This document shows, piece by piece, positions 43,080 to 53,454 of a DNA stretch of 58,817 nucleotides; the first letter of the stretch is position 1; the number at the start of each line of letters is the position of its first letter. The notes under the pieces were generated by a model. The model worked only from the letters and a program-made list of their open reading frames with translations, did no database searches and was not told where the DNA came from. The DNA is from Sphingomonas sp. Its GTDB lineage: Bacteria; Pseudomonadota; Alphaproteobacteria; Sphingomonadales; Sphingomonadaceae. The stretch spans positions 1 to 58,817 of the forward strand of contig NZ_JAPKNM010000120.1 of assembly GCF_026460985.1 (NCBI RefSeq), given 5' to 3'. A program made the position numbers and the translations under genes.

Positions 43080-44207
43080 CTACCAGCGCGGCTTGCGGCG
43101 GCCCTCGCGATCGATCGACATCAGGATCCCGAAGCAGATCATGAAGGTCATCTGCGCCGTCCCACCGAAGCTGATCAGCGGCAGCGGGATGCCGACAACA
43201 GGGGCGAGGCCCATCACCATCAGCATGTTGATCGAGGAATAGAAGAAGATCGTCGCCGAGAGCCCCGCCGCGGTCAGCCGGCCGAACCGGCTCTTCGCGC
43301 GCATGCTCACGCTGATGCCCCAGCCGATCAGGAAGCCGAACGCGAGGATCACGAACAGCCCGCCCATCAGCCCCCATTCCTCCATCATCGTCGCCAGCGC
43401 GAAATCCGTATGGCCCTCGGGGAGGTAGTCGAGATGGCTCTGGGTGCCGTTGAGGAAGCCCTTGCCGAAGATGCCGCCCGATCCGATCGCGATCTTGGAC
43501 TGGCTGATATGATAGCCGGTACCGAGCGGATCGCTCTCGGGATCGAGGAAGACGAGCACGCGGTTGCGCTGATAGTCGTGGAGCACGAAGTTGACGACGA
43601 GCGGGATCGCGGCCGCCAGCGCCAGCCCGCCACCGATGAACAGCCTGAGGGGGATCCCGGCGAGGAACATCACCGCGATCCCGCCGCCCACGATCATCAG
43701 CGCGGTGCCGAGATCGGGCTGGAGCATCACCAAAGCCGCGGGAAGCCCGATCAGCACCGCCCCCGGCCAGAGCGCGCCGAACTTGCGGATCTCGCTCGCG
43801 GGCAGGATCTCGTAGAATCGCGCCATGGTGAGGACGATCACCGGCTTCATCAGCTCCGAGGGCTGGAGCCGGATGATGCCCAGGTCGAGCCATCGCTGGC
43901 TGCCGCCGGCGACCGCACCCAACGCCTCTACGCCGATCAGCATCAGCAGGATGATCGCGTACATCGGGAAGGTCGCATGCGCCCAATAGGCCTCGGGCAC
44001 GCGCGACAGCCCGATCGCCATGCCCAGGAACACGAAGAAGCGCACCCCTTGCGAGAACGCCCAGGGGTAGAGGTTCCCGCCGGCTGCGGAATAGAGGACG
44101 ACGAGCCCGAAGCTGCCGAGCGCCAGCACCAGGAGGATGATCCGCCACGGGAGCACCGCGAGCGGCTGCGGCACGATGCCCGTGACGCCGACATTGCCCG
44201 TCTTCAT
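43080..44207 (-). CDS. rodA: RodA, SEDS peptidoglycan glycosyltransferase
   Basis: A 375-residue protein with ten membrane helices, the SEDS polymerase of the rod (elongation) complex. Typical blocks are R-L-Q-P-S-E-L-M-K, L-Q-P-D-L-G-T-A and G-G-I-F-G-K-G-F. It overlaps mrdA (ATGA) and works with PBP2. It is the last gene of mreBCD-mrdAB. Confidence 0.95.
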   Translation of the reverse strand: MKTGNVGVTGIVPQPLAVLPWRIILLVLALGSFGLVVLYSAAGGNLYPWAFSQGVRFFVFLGMAIGLSRVPEAYWAHATFPMYAIILLMLIGVEALGAVAGGSQRWLDLGIIRLQPSELMKPVIVLTMARFYEILPASEIRKFGALWPGAVLIGLPAALVMLQPDLGTALMIVGGGIAVMFLAGIPLRLFIGGGLALAAAIPLVVNFVLHDYQRNRVLVFLDPESDPLGTGYHISQSKIAIGSGGIFGKGFLNGTQSHLDYLPEGHTDFALATMMEEWGLMGGLFVILAFGFLIGWGISVSMRAKSRFGRLTAAGLSATIFFYSSINMLMVMGLAPVVGIPLPLISFGGTAQMTFMICFGILMSIDREGRRKPRW

Positions 44208-46213
44208 TCGGTCGGCACCCCGGCACTGCGGTTCGATACGTCGGGCTCGATCGCGTTGACTGATGCGTTGGCGGCGGCGGAGGCGACGTTCTCGGCGGCC
44301 TGGGCGGGGTCCTCGGGCACCGGCGACGCGACGACCGACTGCGGCGCATGCGCGGCCTTCCACGCCTCGGCCTTGGCCGCCATGCGTTTGGCGATGTCGC
44401 CGCCCCATCCGGCCTCGAGCGCGTGGAGGCGGTCCATCGCCTGCTTGCGGTCGAACAGGAAGGTGAGCACGTCCTTCGCCACCGGCGCGGCGGCGCGCGC
44501 GCCCCCCATGCCGTGCTCGATCACCACCGAGGCGGCGTAGCGCGGATTGTCGACCGGCGCGAAGCAGATGAACAGGCCGTGGTCGCGATATTTCCATTCG
44601 CCGCCCTGGCCGCGGTTGCGGTCCATGATCCGGCGGACCTGCGCGGTGCCGGTCTTCCCGCCCATGCGGATGCCCGGCACCTGCAGGCGGGACGCGCCGG
44701 CCGTGCCGTGGCCGTTGACCACTTCGTCCATCCCCGCGCGGACGATCGCGAGATGCTCCGGGGGGAAGGGCAGGGCAGCGAAGCCCTGGGGCGGGGCATG
44801 AAGCAGCGACGGCGCGACGGAGAGGCCGGAGGCGATCCGCGCCGCGGAAAGCGCGAGCTGGAACGGGCTGACCAGCACATAGCCCTGGCCGATCGCGGCG
44901 TTGAGCGTGTCGGACTGGGTCCAGTCCTGCTTGTAGCGCCGCAGCTTCCACGCCTCGTCGGGGATGGTGCCGTAGCGCTGCGAGGGGAGGGGCAGCGCAT
45001 GCTCGGCGCCGAAGCCGAGCGCGCGCGCCGCCGCCGCGATCCGGTCGATCCCGATCTCGCGCCCGACCGTGTAGAAATAGGTGTTGCAGCTGCGCGCGAT
45101 CGCGGTGTGCATCGTCATCGGCCCGTGCCGGCCGAGGCAGCCGAAGCGGCGGTTGCCGAGCGTGTAGCCGCCGTTGCAATAGACCACGCGCTGCGGATCC
45201 ACTCCCGCAGTCAGCGCCGCCAGCGCCGTGGCGGGCTTGAACGTCGATCCCGGGGGATAGAGCCCCTGCAGCGACTTGTTCATCAGCGGGATGTGATCGT
45301 CCTCGGACAGCATCCGCCACTCGCTGCGGCTGATCCCGTCGGAAAAGGCATTGGGGTCATAGGCCGGCATCGACGCCATCGCGAGGATGTGGCCGGTCAT
45401 GCAGTCGAACACGATCGCCGAGCCCGATTCATTGCCCAGCCGCCGCGACGTATATTCCTGCAGCCCGGCATCGATGGTCAGCTTGATCGTCTGCCCCGGC
45501 TTGTCCGCGCGCGTGGCGAGCTCGCGCACCAGCTTGCCGCGGGCGGTGACCTCGACCCGCTTGGCCCCGGGCGTGCCGCGCAGCCGGCTCTCGAGCGTCT
45601 TCTCCAGCCCGTCCTTGCCCAGCTTGAAGCCGGGCGTGACGAGAAGGGGATCTTTCTCCTTCTGATATTGCTCGGCGGAGGCGGTGCCGACATAGCCCAC
45701 CAGATGGCCGACCGCCGCGCCGATCGGATAGTTGCGCGCGAAGCCGCGGCTGGGCGCCACGCCGGGGAGCTCGGGCAGCCGCACGCTGACCGCCGCGAAC
45801 TGCTCCCAGCCGAGATTCTCCTTCACCGATACCGGCTGGAAGCCCGCCGCGCGCTTCAGGTCGGTGCGGATGCGCGCCATGTCCTCGGGCGTGAGCGCCA
45901 GGATGCGCTGGAGCTCGACGAGCGTCTCCTCGCGCTTCTCCAGCCGATCGGGGATCAGGTCGACGCGGAAATCGGTGCGGTTGTTGGCGAGCGGCTGGCC
46001 GTTCCGGTCGACGATCCAGCCGCGGCGCGGCGGGCTCAGCGTCAGGCTGACGCGATTGTCCTCGGCCAGCAGCTTGTAGCGCTCGTTCTCGAACACCGCG
46101 AGCCAGGTCATCCGCCCGGCCAGGGCCAGCGCGACCGCACCCTGAGCGCCGCCCATCAGCAATGCCCGGCGCGAGAAGCTGTAGGCCTGCGAGGCCTCGG
46201 TGACCTTCAGCAC
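44204..46213 (-). CDS. mrdA: Penicillin-binding protein 2
   Basis: A 669-residue class B penicillin-binding protein: one N-terminal membrane helix, a dimerization/pedestal domain and a transpeptidase domain with the active Ser323 in G-S-T-F-K-P, the S-x-N-type R-S-C-N-T-Y and the K-T-G-T-A motif. It crosslinks side-wall peptidoglycan with RodA. The start is GTG 46213 just after the mreD stop. The alanine-rich C-terminal tail is typical of sphingomonads. Confidence 0.95.
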   Translation of the reverse strand: MLKVTEASQAYSFSRRALLMGGAQGAVALALAGRMTWLAVFENERYKLLAEDNRVSLTLSPPRRGWIVDRNGQPLANNRTDFRVDLIPDRLEKREETLVELQRILALTPEDMARIRTDLKRAAGFQPVSVKENLGWEQFAAVSVRLPELPGVAPSRGFARNYPIGAAVGHLVGYVGTASAEQYQKEKDPLLVTPGFKLGKDGLEKTLESRLRGTPGAKRVEVTARGKLVRELATRADKPGQTIKLTIDAGLQEYTSRRLGNESGSAIVFDCMTGHILAMASMPAYDPNAFSDGISRSEWRMLSEDDHIPLMNKSLQGLYPPGSTFKPATALAALTAGVDPQRVVYCNGGYTLGNRRFGCLGRHGPMTMHTAIARSCNTYFYTVGREIGIDRIAAAARALGFGAEHALPLPSQRYGTIPDEAWKLRRYKQDWTQSDTLNAAIGQGYVLVSPFQLALSAARIASGLSVAPSLLHAPPQGFAALPFPPEHLAIVRAGMDEVVNGHGTAGASRLQVPGIRMGGKTGTAQVRRIMDRNRGQGGEWKYRDHGLFICFAPVDNPRYAASVVIEHGMGGARAAAPVAKDVLTFLFDRKQAMDRLHALEAGWGGDIAKRMAAKAEAWKAAHAPQSVVASPVPEDPAQAAENVASAAANASVNAIEPDVSNRSAGVPTE

Positions 46214-46214
46214 C

Positions 46215-46727
46215 TCAATGCTTCCTCACATCGCTGTCGAACCAGGCGCAGAGCCGGTAGATCAGCGGAAACAGCGCCGCGGAGGTCAGCACCTGCAGCA
46301 GCAACGCGGTATCGACGTGCGAACCGAAGGGCGAGGCAACGAACCGTCCGGCGATCAGGCAGAAGCCGATGGCGCCCGACGCGATCAGCCAATCCTGCCA
46401 GAAATCGCGCCATACCAATCGCGTATCTAGCACGTCGATCGCCAGTACGCACATTGTCCAGAGCAGCATCGCCGAGCCGAGCGGCTGGCCGCTCACCATG
46501 TCGTCGAAGAAGCCGAGCAGCACCGGCATCCAGACGCGCATCGAATCTCCGCGCACCATTCGCCAGCCGAGCAGCACCATCAGCCCGAACGGCGGCAGGA
46601 AGGGCACCACCGCGATCACCGGCGCCAGCGTCATCAGCGAGCCGAGCATCACCGACAGAGGCGCGAGCCAGACCGCGCGCGGCGGCTTCTCCGAATGCCC
46701 CATCGGGATGAATTCGATTCCGCTCAC
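46215..46727 (-). CDS. mreD: Rod shape-determining protein MreD
   Basis: A 170-residue membrane protein with about five helices; it connects MreC to the elongation machinery. GTG start at 46727, overlapping the mreC stop (GTGA). Confidence 0.88.
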   Translation of the reverse strand: MSGIEFIPMGHSEKPPRAVWLAPLSVMLGSLMTLAPVIAVVPFLPPFGLMVLLGWRMVRGDSMRVWMPVLLGFFDDMVSGQPLGSAMLLWTMCVLAIDVLDTRLVWRDFWQDWLIASGAIGFCLIAGRFVASPFGSHVDTALLLQVLTSAALFPLIYRLCAWFDSDVRKH

Positions 46728-47632
46728 GGCGCCGCCTTGGGCTGCGCGGTGCCGGAGGGAGAGGGGGAGGCGGTGGGGGTCGGCGTCGGTTCGGGCAGGA
46801 AGGTCTGCTGGACCAAAGCGAAGTCGAGCGCGTCGGGATTGACGGCGGGCTGGGCGACCGCGATGTCGCCCTGGGTGCGGATCACCCGCGCGACCGGGAT
46901 GTTGGGCGAGAAGACGCCGCCGGTGCCCGAGGTGACGAACGCGTCGCCTGGACGGAACCCCATGGTCGCGACGCTCGCCGAGCGGATGTCGATCAGCCCG
47001 TCACCGCGGCCCGATGCGATCGCCGGAAGCCCATCGCGCGTGCGGCGCACCGGCACGATGCTCTCGGCATCGACGAGCAGCAGCACGCGCGCGCTGTTGG
47101 GGCTCGCCTCGATCACCTGGCCGATCAGCCCGTTCGGGTCGCGCACGGGCTGGCCGCGCTTGACGCCCTGCCAGGTTCCCGCATTGAGCGTCGCGAAGCG
47201 CCGCGTGCTCGACGAAGAGCTGTTGACCAGCCGTGCCGCGACGATCGCGTCGGTGGTGACGTCGCGCAGCTTGACCAGCTCGCGCAGTCGCCGGTTCTCC
47301 TGCTCGAGCGTCTGCGCGCGTGCCACCGTCAGGGCGTCGTCGGCGAGCTTCTTCTTCAGCCGCGCATTCTCGCCATGCACGTTGAAATAGCTGCCGATCC
47401 CCGCGGGGATGCTCCCCAGGCCGTCGCGCACCCAATGGAACCCCGAGGCGATCGGAGTGGTGATCTCGGCGAAGACGCCGCGCACCGCCGCGAAGGCGGG
47501 TGGGTTGAACGTCGAGAGCAGCAGCAGGACGGCGCCGATCAGCGCCCCGCCGACCGCGCCCACATAGCCGATGAAGAGCCCGTACTGCGCCCGCCGCGAA
47601 AATCCGGGGCGCCGGTTGCGTGGCGGCGCCAT
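46724..47632 (-). CDS. mreC: Rod shape-determining protein MreC
   Basis: A 302-residue bitopic protein: one membrane helix near residues 15-37, a coiled coil (about 85-115) and a beta-barrel domain with G-L-I-G-Q-V. The C-terminal tail is proline/serine/threonine-rich. It is periplasmic scaffold of the elongation complex, between mreB and mreD. Confidence 0.93.
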   Translation of the reverse strand: MAPPRNRRPGFSRRAQYGLFIGYVGAVGGALIGAVLLLLSTFNPPAFAAVRGVFAEITTPIASGFHWVRDGLGSIPAGIGSYFNVHGENARLKKKLADDALTVARAQTLEQENRRLRELVKLRDVTTDAIVAARLVNSSSSSTRRFATLNAGTWQGVKRGQPVRDPNGLIGQVIEASPNSARVLLLVDAESIVPVRRTRDGLPAIASGRGDGLIDIRSASVATMGFRPGDAFVTSGTGGVFSPNIPVARVIRTQGDIAVAQPAVNPDALDFALVQQTFLPEPTPTPTASPSPSGTAQPKAAP

Positions 47633-47646
47633 GTCCCGCTTGCCCC

Positions 47647-48822
<1,176 letters not shown>

Positions 48823-48836
48823 CTAGACAGACTGCC

Positions 48837-50708
48837 ATGTCAATACGCCGTCTCCCTGAGCATCTTGTCAACCGAATTGCAGCCGGGGAGGTGGTCGAAC
48901 GCCCCGCCAGTGCGCTGAAAGAACTGGTCGAAAACGCGATCGACGCGGGAGCGGCGCGGATCGCCGTCCGTCTCGCCGCCGGCGGCACCGAATTGATCGA
49001 GGTGATCGATGACGGATGCGGCATGAACGCCGCCGACATGGCGCTCGCGCTCGAGCGTCATGCAACCTCGAAGCTTCCCGACGATGCGATCGAAGCCGTT
49101 GCGACGTTGGGTTTTCGCGGCGAAGCGTTGCCTTCGATCGCCAGCGTCGCCCGGCTGACGATCGAGAGCCGGGTGCGCGGCGCCGACGGCTGGTCGCGCA
49201 CCGTCGACAATGGCGAGGTCGTGGCCGAGGGGCCGGCCGCGCTGCCGCCGGGGACGCGGGTGCGGGTCGAGCAATTGTTCGCGCGGGTGCCGGCGCGGCG
49301 GAAGTTCCTCCGCTCGGCGCGCGCCGAATATGGCGCCAGTCTCGACGTGGTGAAGCGCCTTGCGATGGCGCGGTCCGACATCGCCTTCTCGGTCGAGCAT
49401 GACGGCCGGCGGGTGCTGTCGGTCCAGGGCGGCGAGACGCGGCCCGAGCGCGTCGCGGCGCTCACCGATCGCGACCTCGCGGAAAACAGCGTCGCGATCG
49501 ACTTCGCGCGCGAGAGCCTGATGCTCGGCGGCGTCGCCGGGCTGCCGACCTTCAACCGCGGGGTGGCGGACCACCAATATCTGTTCGTCAACGGCCGCCC
49601 CGTGAAGGACCGGCTGCTCGCGGGCGCGGTGCGCGGCGCCTATGCGGAGATGCTCGCGCGCGACCGGCACCCCGTGGTCGCCCTGTTCCTCGACGTTCCC
49701 GCCGACCAGGTCGACGTCAACGTCCACCCCGCCAAGACCGAAGTCCGCTTCCGCGACCCAGCGCTCGTGCGCGGCATGATCGTCAGCGGCCTCAGGCGCG
49801 CGCTCGACGAAGCCGGCCACCGCAGCGTCCAGCGCCCCAGCGAGGCCGCGCTGGGGATGTGGACCTCGGAAAGCCCCTCCCCTTCAGGAGTGTCAGGTCG
49901 GTCAGGCTCCCAGCCTGACCTGAATAGCGCGGGGCGCTATTCACCTGACACTGGGTTGGGGTGGGGCCTGTCCGCAGGCTCAGGTACCAGTGAGACTTCC
50001 TCCCCCGCAGGAGAGGGACTCAAGCACTATTCCGGCCTCGCGTTGCACGATCGCCGCCCGACCTTCATGACTCCGCCGCCCCAGGCCCGCGCCGAGGCCG
50101 CGCATGCGCCGGTTCCGCAGACGATCGACTTCCCGCTCGGCGTCGCCCGCGGGCAGGTCGCCAAGACCTATATCGTCGCCGAGGCCGAGGACGGCCTCGT
50201 CCTGGTCGACCAGCATGCGGCGCACGAGCGCCTCGTCCTCGAGCGGATGCGCCGCGCGATGCAGGGCGGCAACGTCGCGAGCCAGGCATTGCTCCTCCCC
50301 GAAGTCGTCGAGCTCGATGAGCCCGGCTGCGACCGGCTCGAGGCGCGCATCGCGGAACTGGCCCAGTTCGGGCTCGAGCTCGAGCGCTTCGGCCCGCGCG
50401 CCATGCTCGTCCGCGCGACGCCCGCGGCCCTGGGCCAGGGCGACGTCTTGGGGCTAGTCACCGATCTCGCCGACGAGCTCGCCAGCTTCGACGAGGCCTT
50501 GTCCCTGAAGGAGCGCCTCGACCATGTCGCCTCGACCATGGCGTGCCACGGCTCGGTGCGCGCGGGCCGTATCCTCTCGGTCGCCGAGATGAACGCGCTG
50601 CTCCGCGAGATGGAAGTCACCCCGCATTCGGGCCAGTGCAACCATGGCCGGCCCACCTGGGTGAAGCTCGCCCATGGCGATATCGAGAAGCTGTTCGGGC
50701 GCAAATGA
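48837..50708 (+). CDS. mutL: DNA mismatch repair protein MutL
   Basis: A 623-residue mismatch-repair ATPase. The N-terminal GHKL domain has E-N-A-I-D-A-G-A, D-D-G-C-G-M and G-F-R-G-E-A-L; the C-terminal dimerization domain includes D-Q-H-A-A-H-E-R and ends near C-N-H-G-R-P-T-W. The linker (about residues 345-400) contains a serine/glycine-rich segment encoded by a palindromic insertion at 49890-49951, in frame. No endonuclease motif D-Q-H-A(x)2-E(x)4-E is complete beyond the Q-H-A-A-H-E-R remnant. Confidence 0.94.
   Translation: MSIRRLPEHLVNRIAAGEVVERPASALKELVENAIDAGAARIAVRLAAGGTELIEVIDDGCGMNAADMALALERHATSKLPDDAIEAVATLGFRGEALPSIASVARLTIESRVRGADGWSRTVDNGEVVAEGPAALPPGTRVRVEQLFARVPARRKFLRSARAEYGASLDVVKRLAMARSDIAFSVEHDGRRVLSVQGGETRPERVAALTDRDLAENSVAIDFARESLMLGGVAGLPTFNRGVADHQYLFVNGRPVKDRLLAGAVRGAYAEMLARDRHPVVALFLDVPADQVDVNVHPAKTEVRFRDPALVRGMIVSGLRRALDEAGHRSVQRPSEAALGMWTSESPSPSGVSGRSGSQPDLNSAGRYSPDTGLGWGLSAGSGTSETSSPAGEGLKHYSGLALHDRRPTFMTPPPQARAEAAHAPVPQTIDFPLGVARGQVAKTYIVAEAEDGLVLVDQHAAHERLVLERMRRAMQGGNVASQALLLPEVVELDEPGCDRLEARIAELAQFGLELERFGPRAMLVRATPAALGQGDVLGLVTDLADELASFDEALSLKERLDHVASTMACHGSVRAGRILSVAEMNALLREMEVTPHSGQCNHGRPTWVKLAHGDIEKLFGRK
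49890..49951. repeat. Palindromic cloverleaf element inside mutL
   Basis: Three perfect 9-bp stems: outer GTGTCAGGT/ACCTGACAC (49890-49898, 49943-49951), arm one GGTCAGGCT/AGCCTGACC (49900-49908, 49912-49920) and arm two GAATAGCGC/GCGCTATTC (49922-49930, 49934-49942), each arm with a three-base loop. It keeps the mutL reading frame. CCCCTCC- and CTCCC-rich flanks resemble REP-type repeats. Confidence 0.88.
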
Positions 50709-50748
50709 GTGCATAACCTTGCCGCATAGCCCTGGTGCCACCGGAGCT

Positions 50749-50780
50749 ACGCTGTCTGCTATACTCAGCTAGTACAGCGT
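50749..50780 (+). promoter_or_regulatory. Extended -10 promoter within an inverted repeat
   Basis: TGCTATACT (TGn-TATACT, 50757-50765) is an extended -10; no clear -35 is present. ACGCTGT (50749-50755) and ACAGCGT (50774-50780) bracket it as a possible operator for the following gene. Confidence 0.5.
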
Positions 50781-50816
50781 GTTATGCGGCTTGCTTCAGA
50801 AGAGGGAATCCACGTG

Positions 50817-51086
50817 ATGTTGGTCCGTACCTGTGCGGCGCTTGCCGCCATTTGCCTGGTCTCGAGCGCCGCCGCCGCGCAGGACGCGGCGCAGCCGCAG
50901 GCTGCGACCGAGCCGGCGAAGGAAAAGAAGATCTGCCGCGCGATGACGCCCACCGGCAGCATCATGGCCAAGCGTAAGTGCATGACCAAAGCCGAATGGG
51001 CCAAATTCAATGCCGAGAACGAGCGGCAGGCGGAGAATTTCCGCGACCGCCGGAATCAAGGCGGCGGCATGAGTTCCACCCAGTAA
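50817..51086 (+). CDS. Small exported protein with conserved Cys pair
   Basis: An 89-residue protein with a signal peptide (cleavage near A-A-A-Q-D) and a mature core K-I-C-R-A-M-T-P-T-G-S-I-M-A-K-R-K-C-M-T-K-A-E-W. Such short secreted proteins with two Cys around T-G-S are frequent in sphingomonads and have no known role. The start is ATG 50817 after GAGGGAA. Confidence 0.7.
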   Translation: MLVRTCAALAAICLVSSAAAAQDAAQPQAATEPAKEKKICRAMTPTGSIMAKRKCMTKAEWAKFNAENERQAENFRDRRNQGGGMSSTQ

Positions 51087-51108
51087 CGGACGCCTCGGCG
51101 CGCAGGCC

Positions 51109-51804
51109 TCAGCGCGCGCGGGCGCGCACCGGCGTGCCGCGGGTTGCTCCGCTGCCCGCCCAGCGCGGCATCGCCGGTTGGCCGTCCGCCGTCGCGGCGA
51201 GATCGACCACGCACATCGCGCCGTAGCGGCGATGGTCGCTGCAGCCGACTCCGGCGAAGCGGAAATCGCGCTTGAACAACAGGGTGCGGTGGCCGCGGCC
51301 GGGGACGCCGTCGTCGACGATCAGCTGGCGCACCACGGAATCGGCGTCGGCCATGCCGTAGGAGATGCTCTCGCCGACGAAGATGTCGCCGCCGCGGCGG
51401 CGCACCCGCTCGCCCGGACCCGCGCCGTCGCTCGACCGGTGCCCGGTCGAGCCGGTCTCGCCCTGGTCATAGGCATGGTCTTGGGCAGCCAGCGCCAGCA
51501 GGTCGCCGCGATCCAGCGGGGGCAGGGGCGCCTGGCGCTCGAGAAAGTCGATCGCCTCGTCGACCGCCGAAACGCCCTCGCGCGTGGCGATTCCTTCGGG
51601 CTCACCGGGCAGATAGAGGATGTCGCCCTCGAAATAGTCGCGCAGTTCGCGCAGCTCGTCGGCATAGGCGCGGGGATTCTGGCGGGCGTGGTTGATCCGC
51701 GCGAGCACCTGCGCTTCGAGTGAACTGCCGCGCGGCTCGGCGGCGGCGACCAACAACCCGGAACACGCGGCAAGGACACAGGCCGCGAAACGCCCGATAC
51801 GCAT
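51109..51804 (-). CDS. Exported CAP-domain (SCP-like) protein
   Basis: A 231-residue protein with a signal peptide and a CAP/SCP domain: V-L-A-R-I-N-H-A-R-Q-N-P, A-A-Q-D-H-A-Y-D, G-H-R-S-S, and G-R-G-H-R-T-L-L. The His and Glu residues of the CAP cavity are present. Bacterial members are secreted proteins of largely unknown role. Confidence 0.85.
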   Translation of the reverse strand: MRIGRFAACVLAACSGLLVAAAEPRGSSLEAQVLARINHARQNPRAYADELRELRDYFEGDILYLPGEPEGIATREGVSAVDEAIDFLERQAPLPPLDRGDLLALAAQDHAYDQGETGSTGHRSSDGAGPGERVRRRGGDIFVGESISYGMADADSVVRQLIVDDGVPGRGHRTLLFKRDFRFAGVGCSDHRRYGAMCVVDLAATADGQPAMPRWAGSGATRGTPVRARAR

Positions 51805-51955
51805 GAAACTCGTTCCCCCCGAACCCCGTCGCGCCCCGCGCGCGCCGGATATGGATGGTGACCGCCCGCACCCTAAGCCACTGGCAATGCGTGCGGATAC
51901 TCCGGGATTAACCGTGATTCCGGCCCGATGGCAACCGGCCAAGTCGCGCGCAACG

Positions 51956-51987
51956 AAAAAGGCCGCCCCGGATGCTCCGGAGCGGCC
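51956..51987 (-). terminator. Terminator of the rpsF-rpsR-rplI operon
   Basis: Read on the minus strand, an 11-base stem with one mismatch and a five-base loop (51961-51987) is followed by TTTTT, 24 bases after the rplI stop. Confidence 0.85.
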
Positions 51988-52010
51988 CGTTTCCTGTCGC
52001 GGCGAAGGCC

Positions 52011-52613
52011 TCAGCCCTCGGCGTTCTCGTCCTCGGCAGGTGCTGCCTGCACTTCGGCGGTCGCGCCCGGCTCGGCGTTGGGATCGTAATCCTCGGTGAA
52101 GCCGGCCTCGTCCTTCTCGAACATCGCCGACATCACGTCGACGCCCTGCGACTGCATCTCGGCCTCTTCCGGCGAGCGGGCGACGTTGACCTTGACGGTC
52201 ACCGACACCTCGGGGTGCAGCGCGACGCGCACTTCGTACACGCCGATCGACTTGATCGGACGGTCGAGCACGATCTGGCTCTTGGTGACCTTGTGGCCGT
52301 CGGCGGTGATCGCCTCGACCAGGTCGCGCACCGCGACCGAGCCGTAGAGCTGGCCGGTGTTCGAGGCCTGACGGATCAGCGTGACCGACACGTCGTTGAA
52401 GTTGCCTGCTTCCTTCTCGGCCTCGCCGCGGCGTGCCGCGTTTTCGGACTCGATGCGGGCGCGGTTGGCCTCGAAGACCTTGCGGTTGGCTTCGTTGGCG
52501 CGCAGCGCCTTCTTGTTCGGCAGCAGGTAGTTACGGGCGAAGCCGTCCTTGACCTTCACCACGTCGCCGATGGCGCCGAGCTTCTCGACGCGTTCCAGCA
52601 GAATGACGTCCAT
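52011..52613 (-). CDS. rplI: 50S ribosomal protein L9
   Basis: A 200-residue L9. The N-terminal rRNA-binding domain (M-D-V-I-L-L-E-R-V-E-K-L-G, R-N-Y-L-L-P-N-K-K-A) and the C-terminal domain are intact; an acidic tail of about 45 residues follows, as in many alphaproteobacteria. Last gene of the operon. Confidence 0.97.
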   Translation of the reverse strand: MDVILLERVEKLGAIGDVVKVKDGFARNYLLPNKKALRANEANRKVFEANRARIESENAARRGEAEKEAGNFNDVSVTLIRQASNTGQLYGSVAVRDLVEAITADGHKVTKSQIVLDRPIKSIGVYEVRVALHPEVSVTVKVNVARSPEEAEMQSQGVDVMSAMFEKDEAGFTEDYDPNAEPGATAEVQAAPAEDENAEG

Positions 52614-52624
52614 TCTGGCGCTCC

Positions 52625-52849
52625 TTACTTAACGATGTAGGGCAGCAGGCCCAGGTGACGCGCGCGCTTGATGGCCTGGGCCAGCTCGCGCTGCTTCTTC
52701 GCGCTCACCGAAGTGATGCGCGAGGGGACGATCTTGCCGCGCTCGGACACGAAGCCCTGGAGCAGACGGACGTCCTTGTAATCGATCCGGGGCGCGTCCT
52801 TCGCGGAGAAGGGGCAGCTCTTGCGGCGGCGGAAAAACGGGCGTGCCAT
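52625..52849 (-). CDS. rpsR: 30S ribosomal protein S18
   Basis: A 74-residue S18 with [10 protein letters not shown] near the N-terminus and [14 protein letters not shown]. It binds S6 in the ribosome, and its gene lies between rpsF and rplI as usual. Confidence 0.97.
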   Translation of the reverse strand: MARPFFRRRKSCPFSAKDAPRIDYKDVRLLQGFVSERGKIVPSRITSVSAKKQRELAQAIKRARHLGLLPYIVK

Positions 52850-52863
52850 GATCTATAAGCTCC

Positions 52864-53253
52864 TTACTCGCCGAAACCGGTGTTGCCGGCCTCGTCGCGG
52901 TCGCGACGGCCACGGCCACGCTCGCGGTCCTGGCCCTTGCGCATCATCACGCTCGGACCTTCTTCCAGCGCATCGACCTTGACGGTCATGTAGCGGATGA
53001 CGTCCTCGTTGATCTGCGTCTGGCGCTCGAGCTCGGCGACCACGCCCGCGGGCGCGTCGATCTCGAGCATCACATAATGCGCCTTGCGGTTCTTGGCGAT
53101 GCGATAGGCGAGGCTGCGGAGACCCCAGGTCTCGGTCTTGACGACCTTGCCCTGATTGTCCTCGACGATCTTGGTGGCGGCTTCCGCCAGAGCGTCCACT
53201 TGCGCCTGTGCCAGATCCTGGCGCGCAAGGAACACATGCTCGTAAAGAGCCAT
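52864..53253 (-). CDS. rpsF: 30S ribosomal protein S6
   Basis: A 129-residue S6: [11 protein letters not shown], then [10 protein letters not shown] and an Arg/Asp/Gly-rich tail common in this class. The start is ATG 53253 with GGAAGAG upstream. First gene of the operon. Confidence 0.96.
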   Translation of the reverse strand: MALYEHVFLARQDLAQAQVDALAEAATKIVEDNQGKVVKTETWGLRSLAYRIAKNRKAHYVMLEIDAPAGVVAELERQTQINEDVIRYMTVKVDALEEGPSVMMRKGQDRERGRGRRDRDEAGNTGFGE

Positions 53254-53367
53254 ATATTCTCTTCCTGTTGGCCGATCGCTGACGCGCACCCCATGTGCGG
53301 CGCCCCTCCGGCTGTCGTCTCAAAAGCAAGCGGGGGCGGAGACACGTCTCCACCCCGGCTGGCGCGG

Positions 53368-53396
53368 CCTATGCGGGCAAAGCGACGGAAATGCAA
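53368..53396 (-). promoter_or_regulatory. Possible promoter of the rpsF operon
   Basis: On the minus strand, TTGCAT (53391-53396), a 17-base spacer and CATAGG (53368-53373) lie about 115 bases before rpsF. The -10 is weak. The long leader could hold an S6:S18 control element, which I cannot confirm. Confidence 0.35.
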
Positions 53397-53420
53397 GCGG
53401 TAAGCGCGTTATCTCTTGTG

Positions 53421-53449
53421 CGTCACCCCGGTCTTGGGCCGGAGTGACG
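53421..53449 (-). terminator. Hairpin after the SPOR-domain gene
   Basis: CGTCAC-c-CCGG and CCGG-a-GTGACG form a 10-pair stem with one mismatch, six bases after the stop of the SPOR gene. No T-run follows. Confidence 0.45.
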
Positions 53450-53454
53450 CGGAA

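Noticed and set aside
44348..46711. 787-residue plus-strand frame opposite mrdA and mreD
   Set aside because: Spans two well-identified minus-strand genes and shows shadow-type composition.
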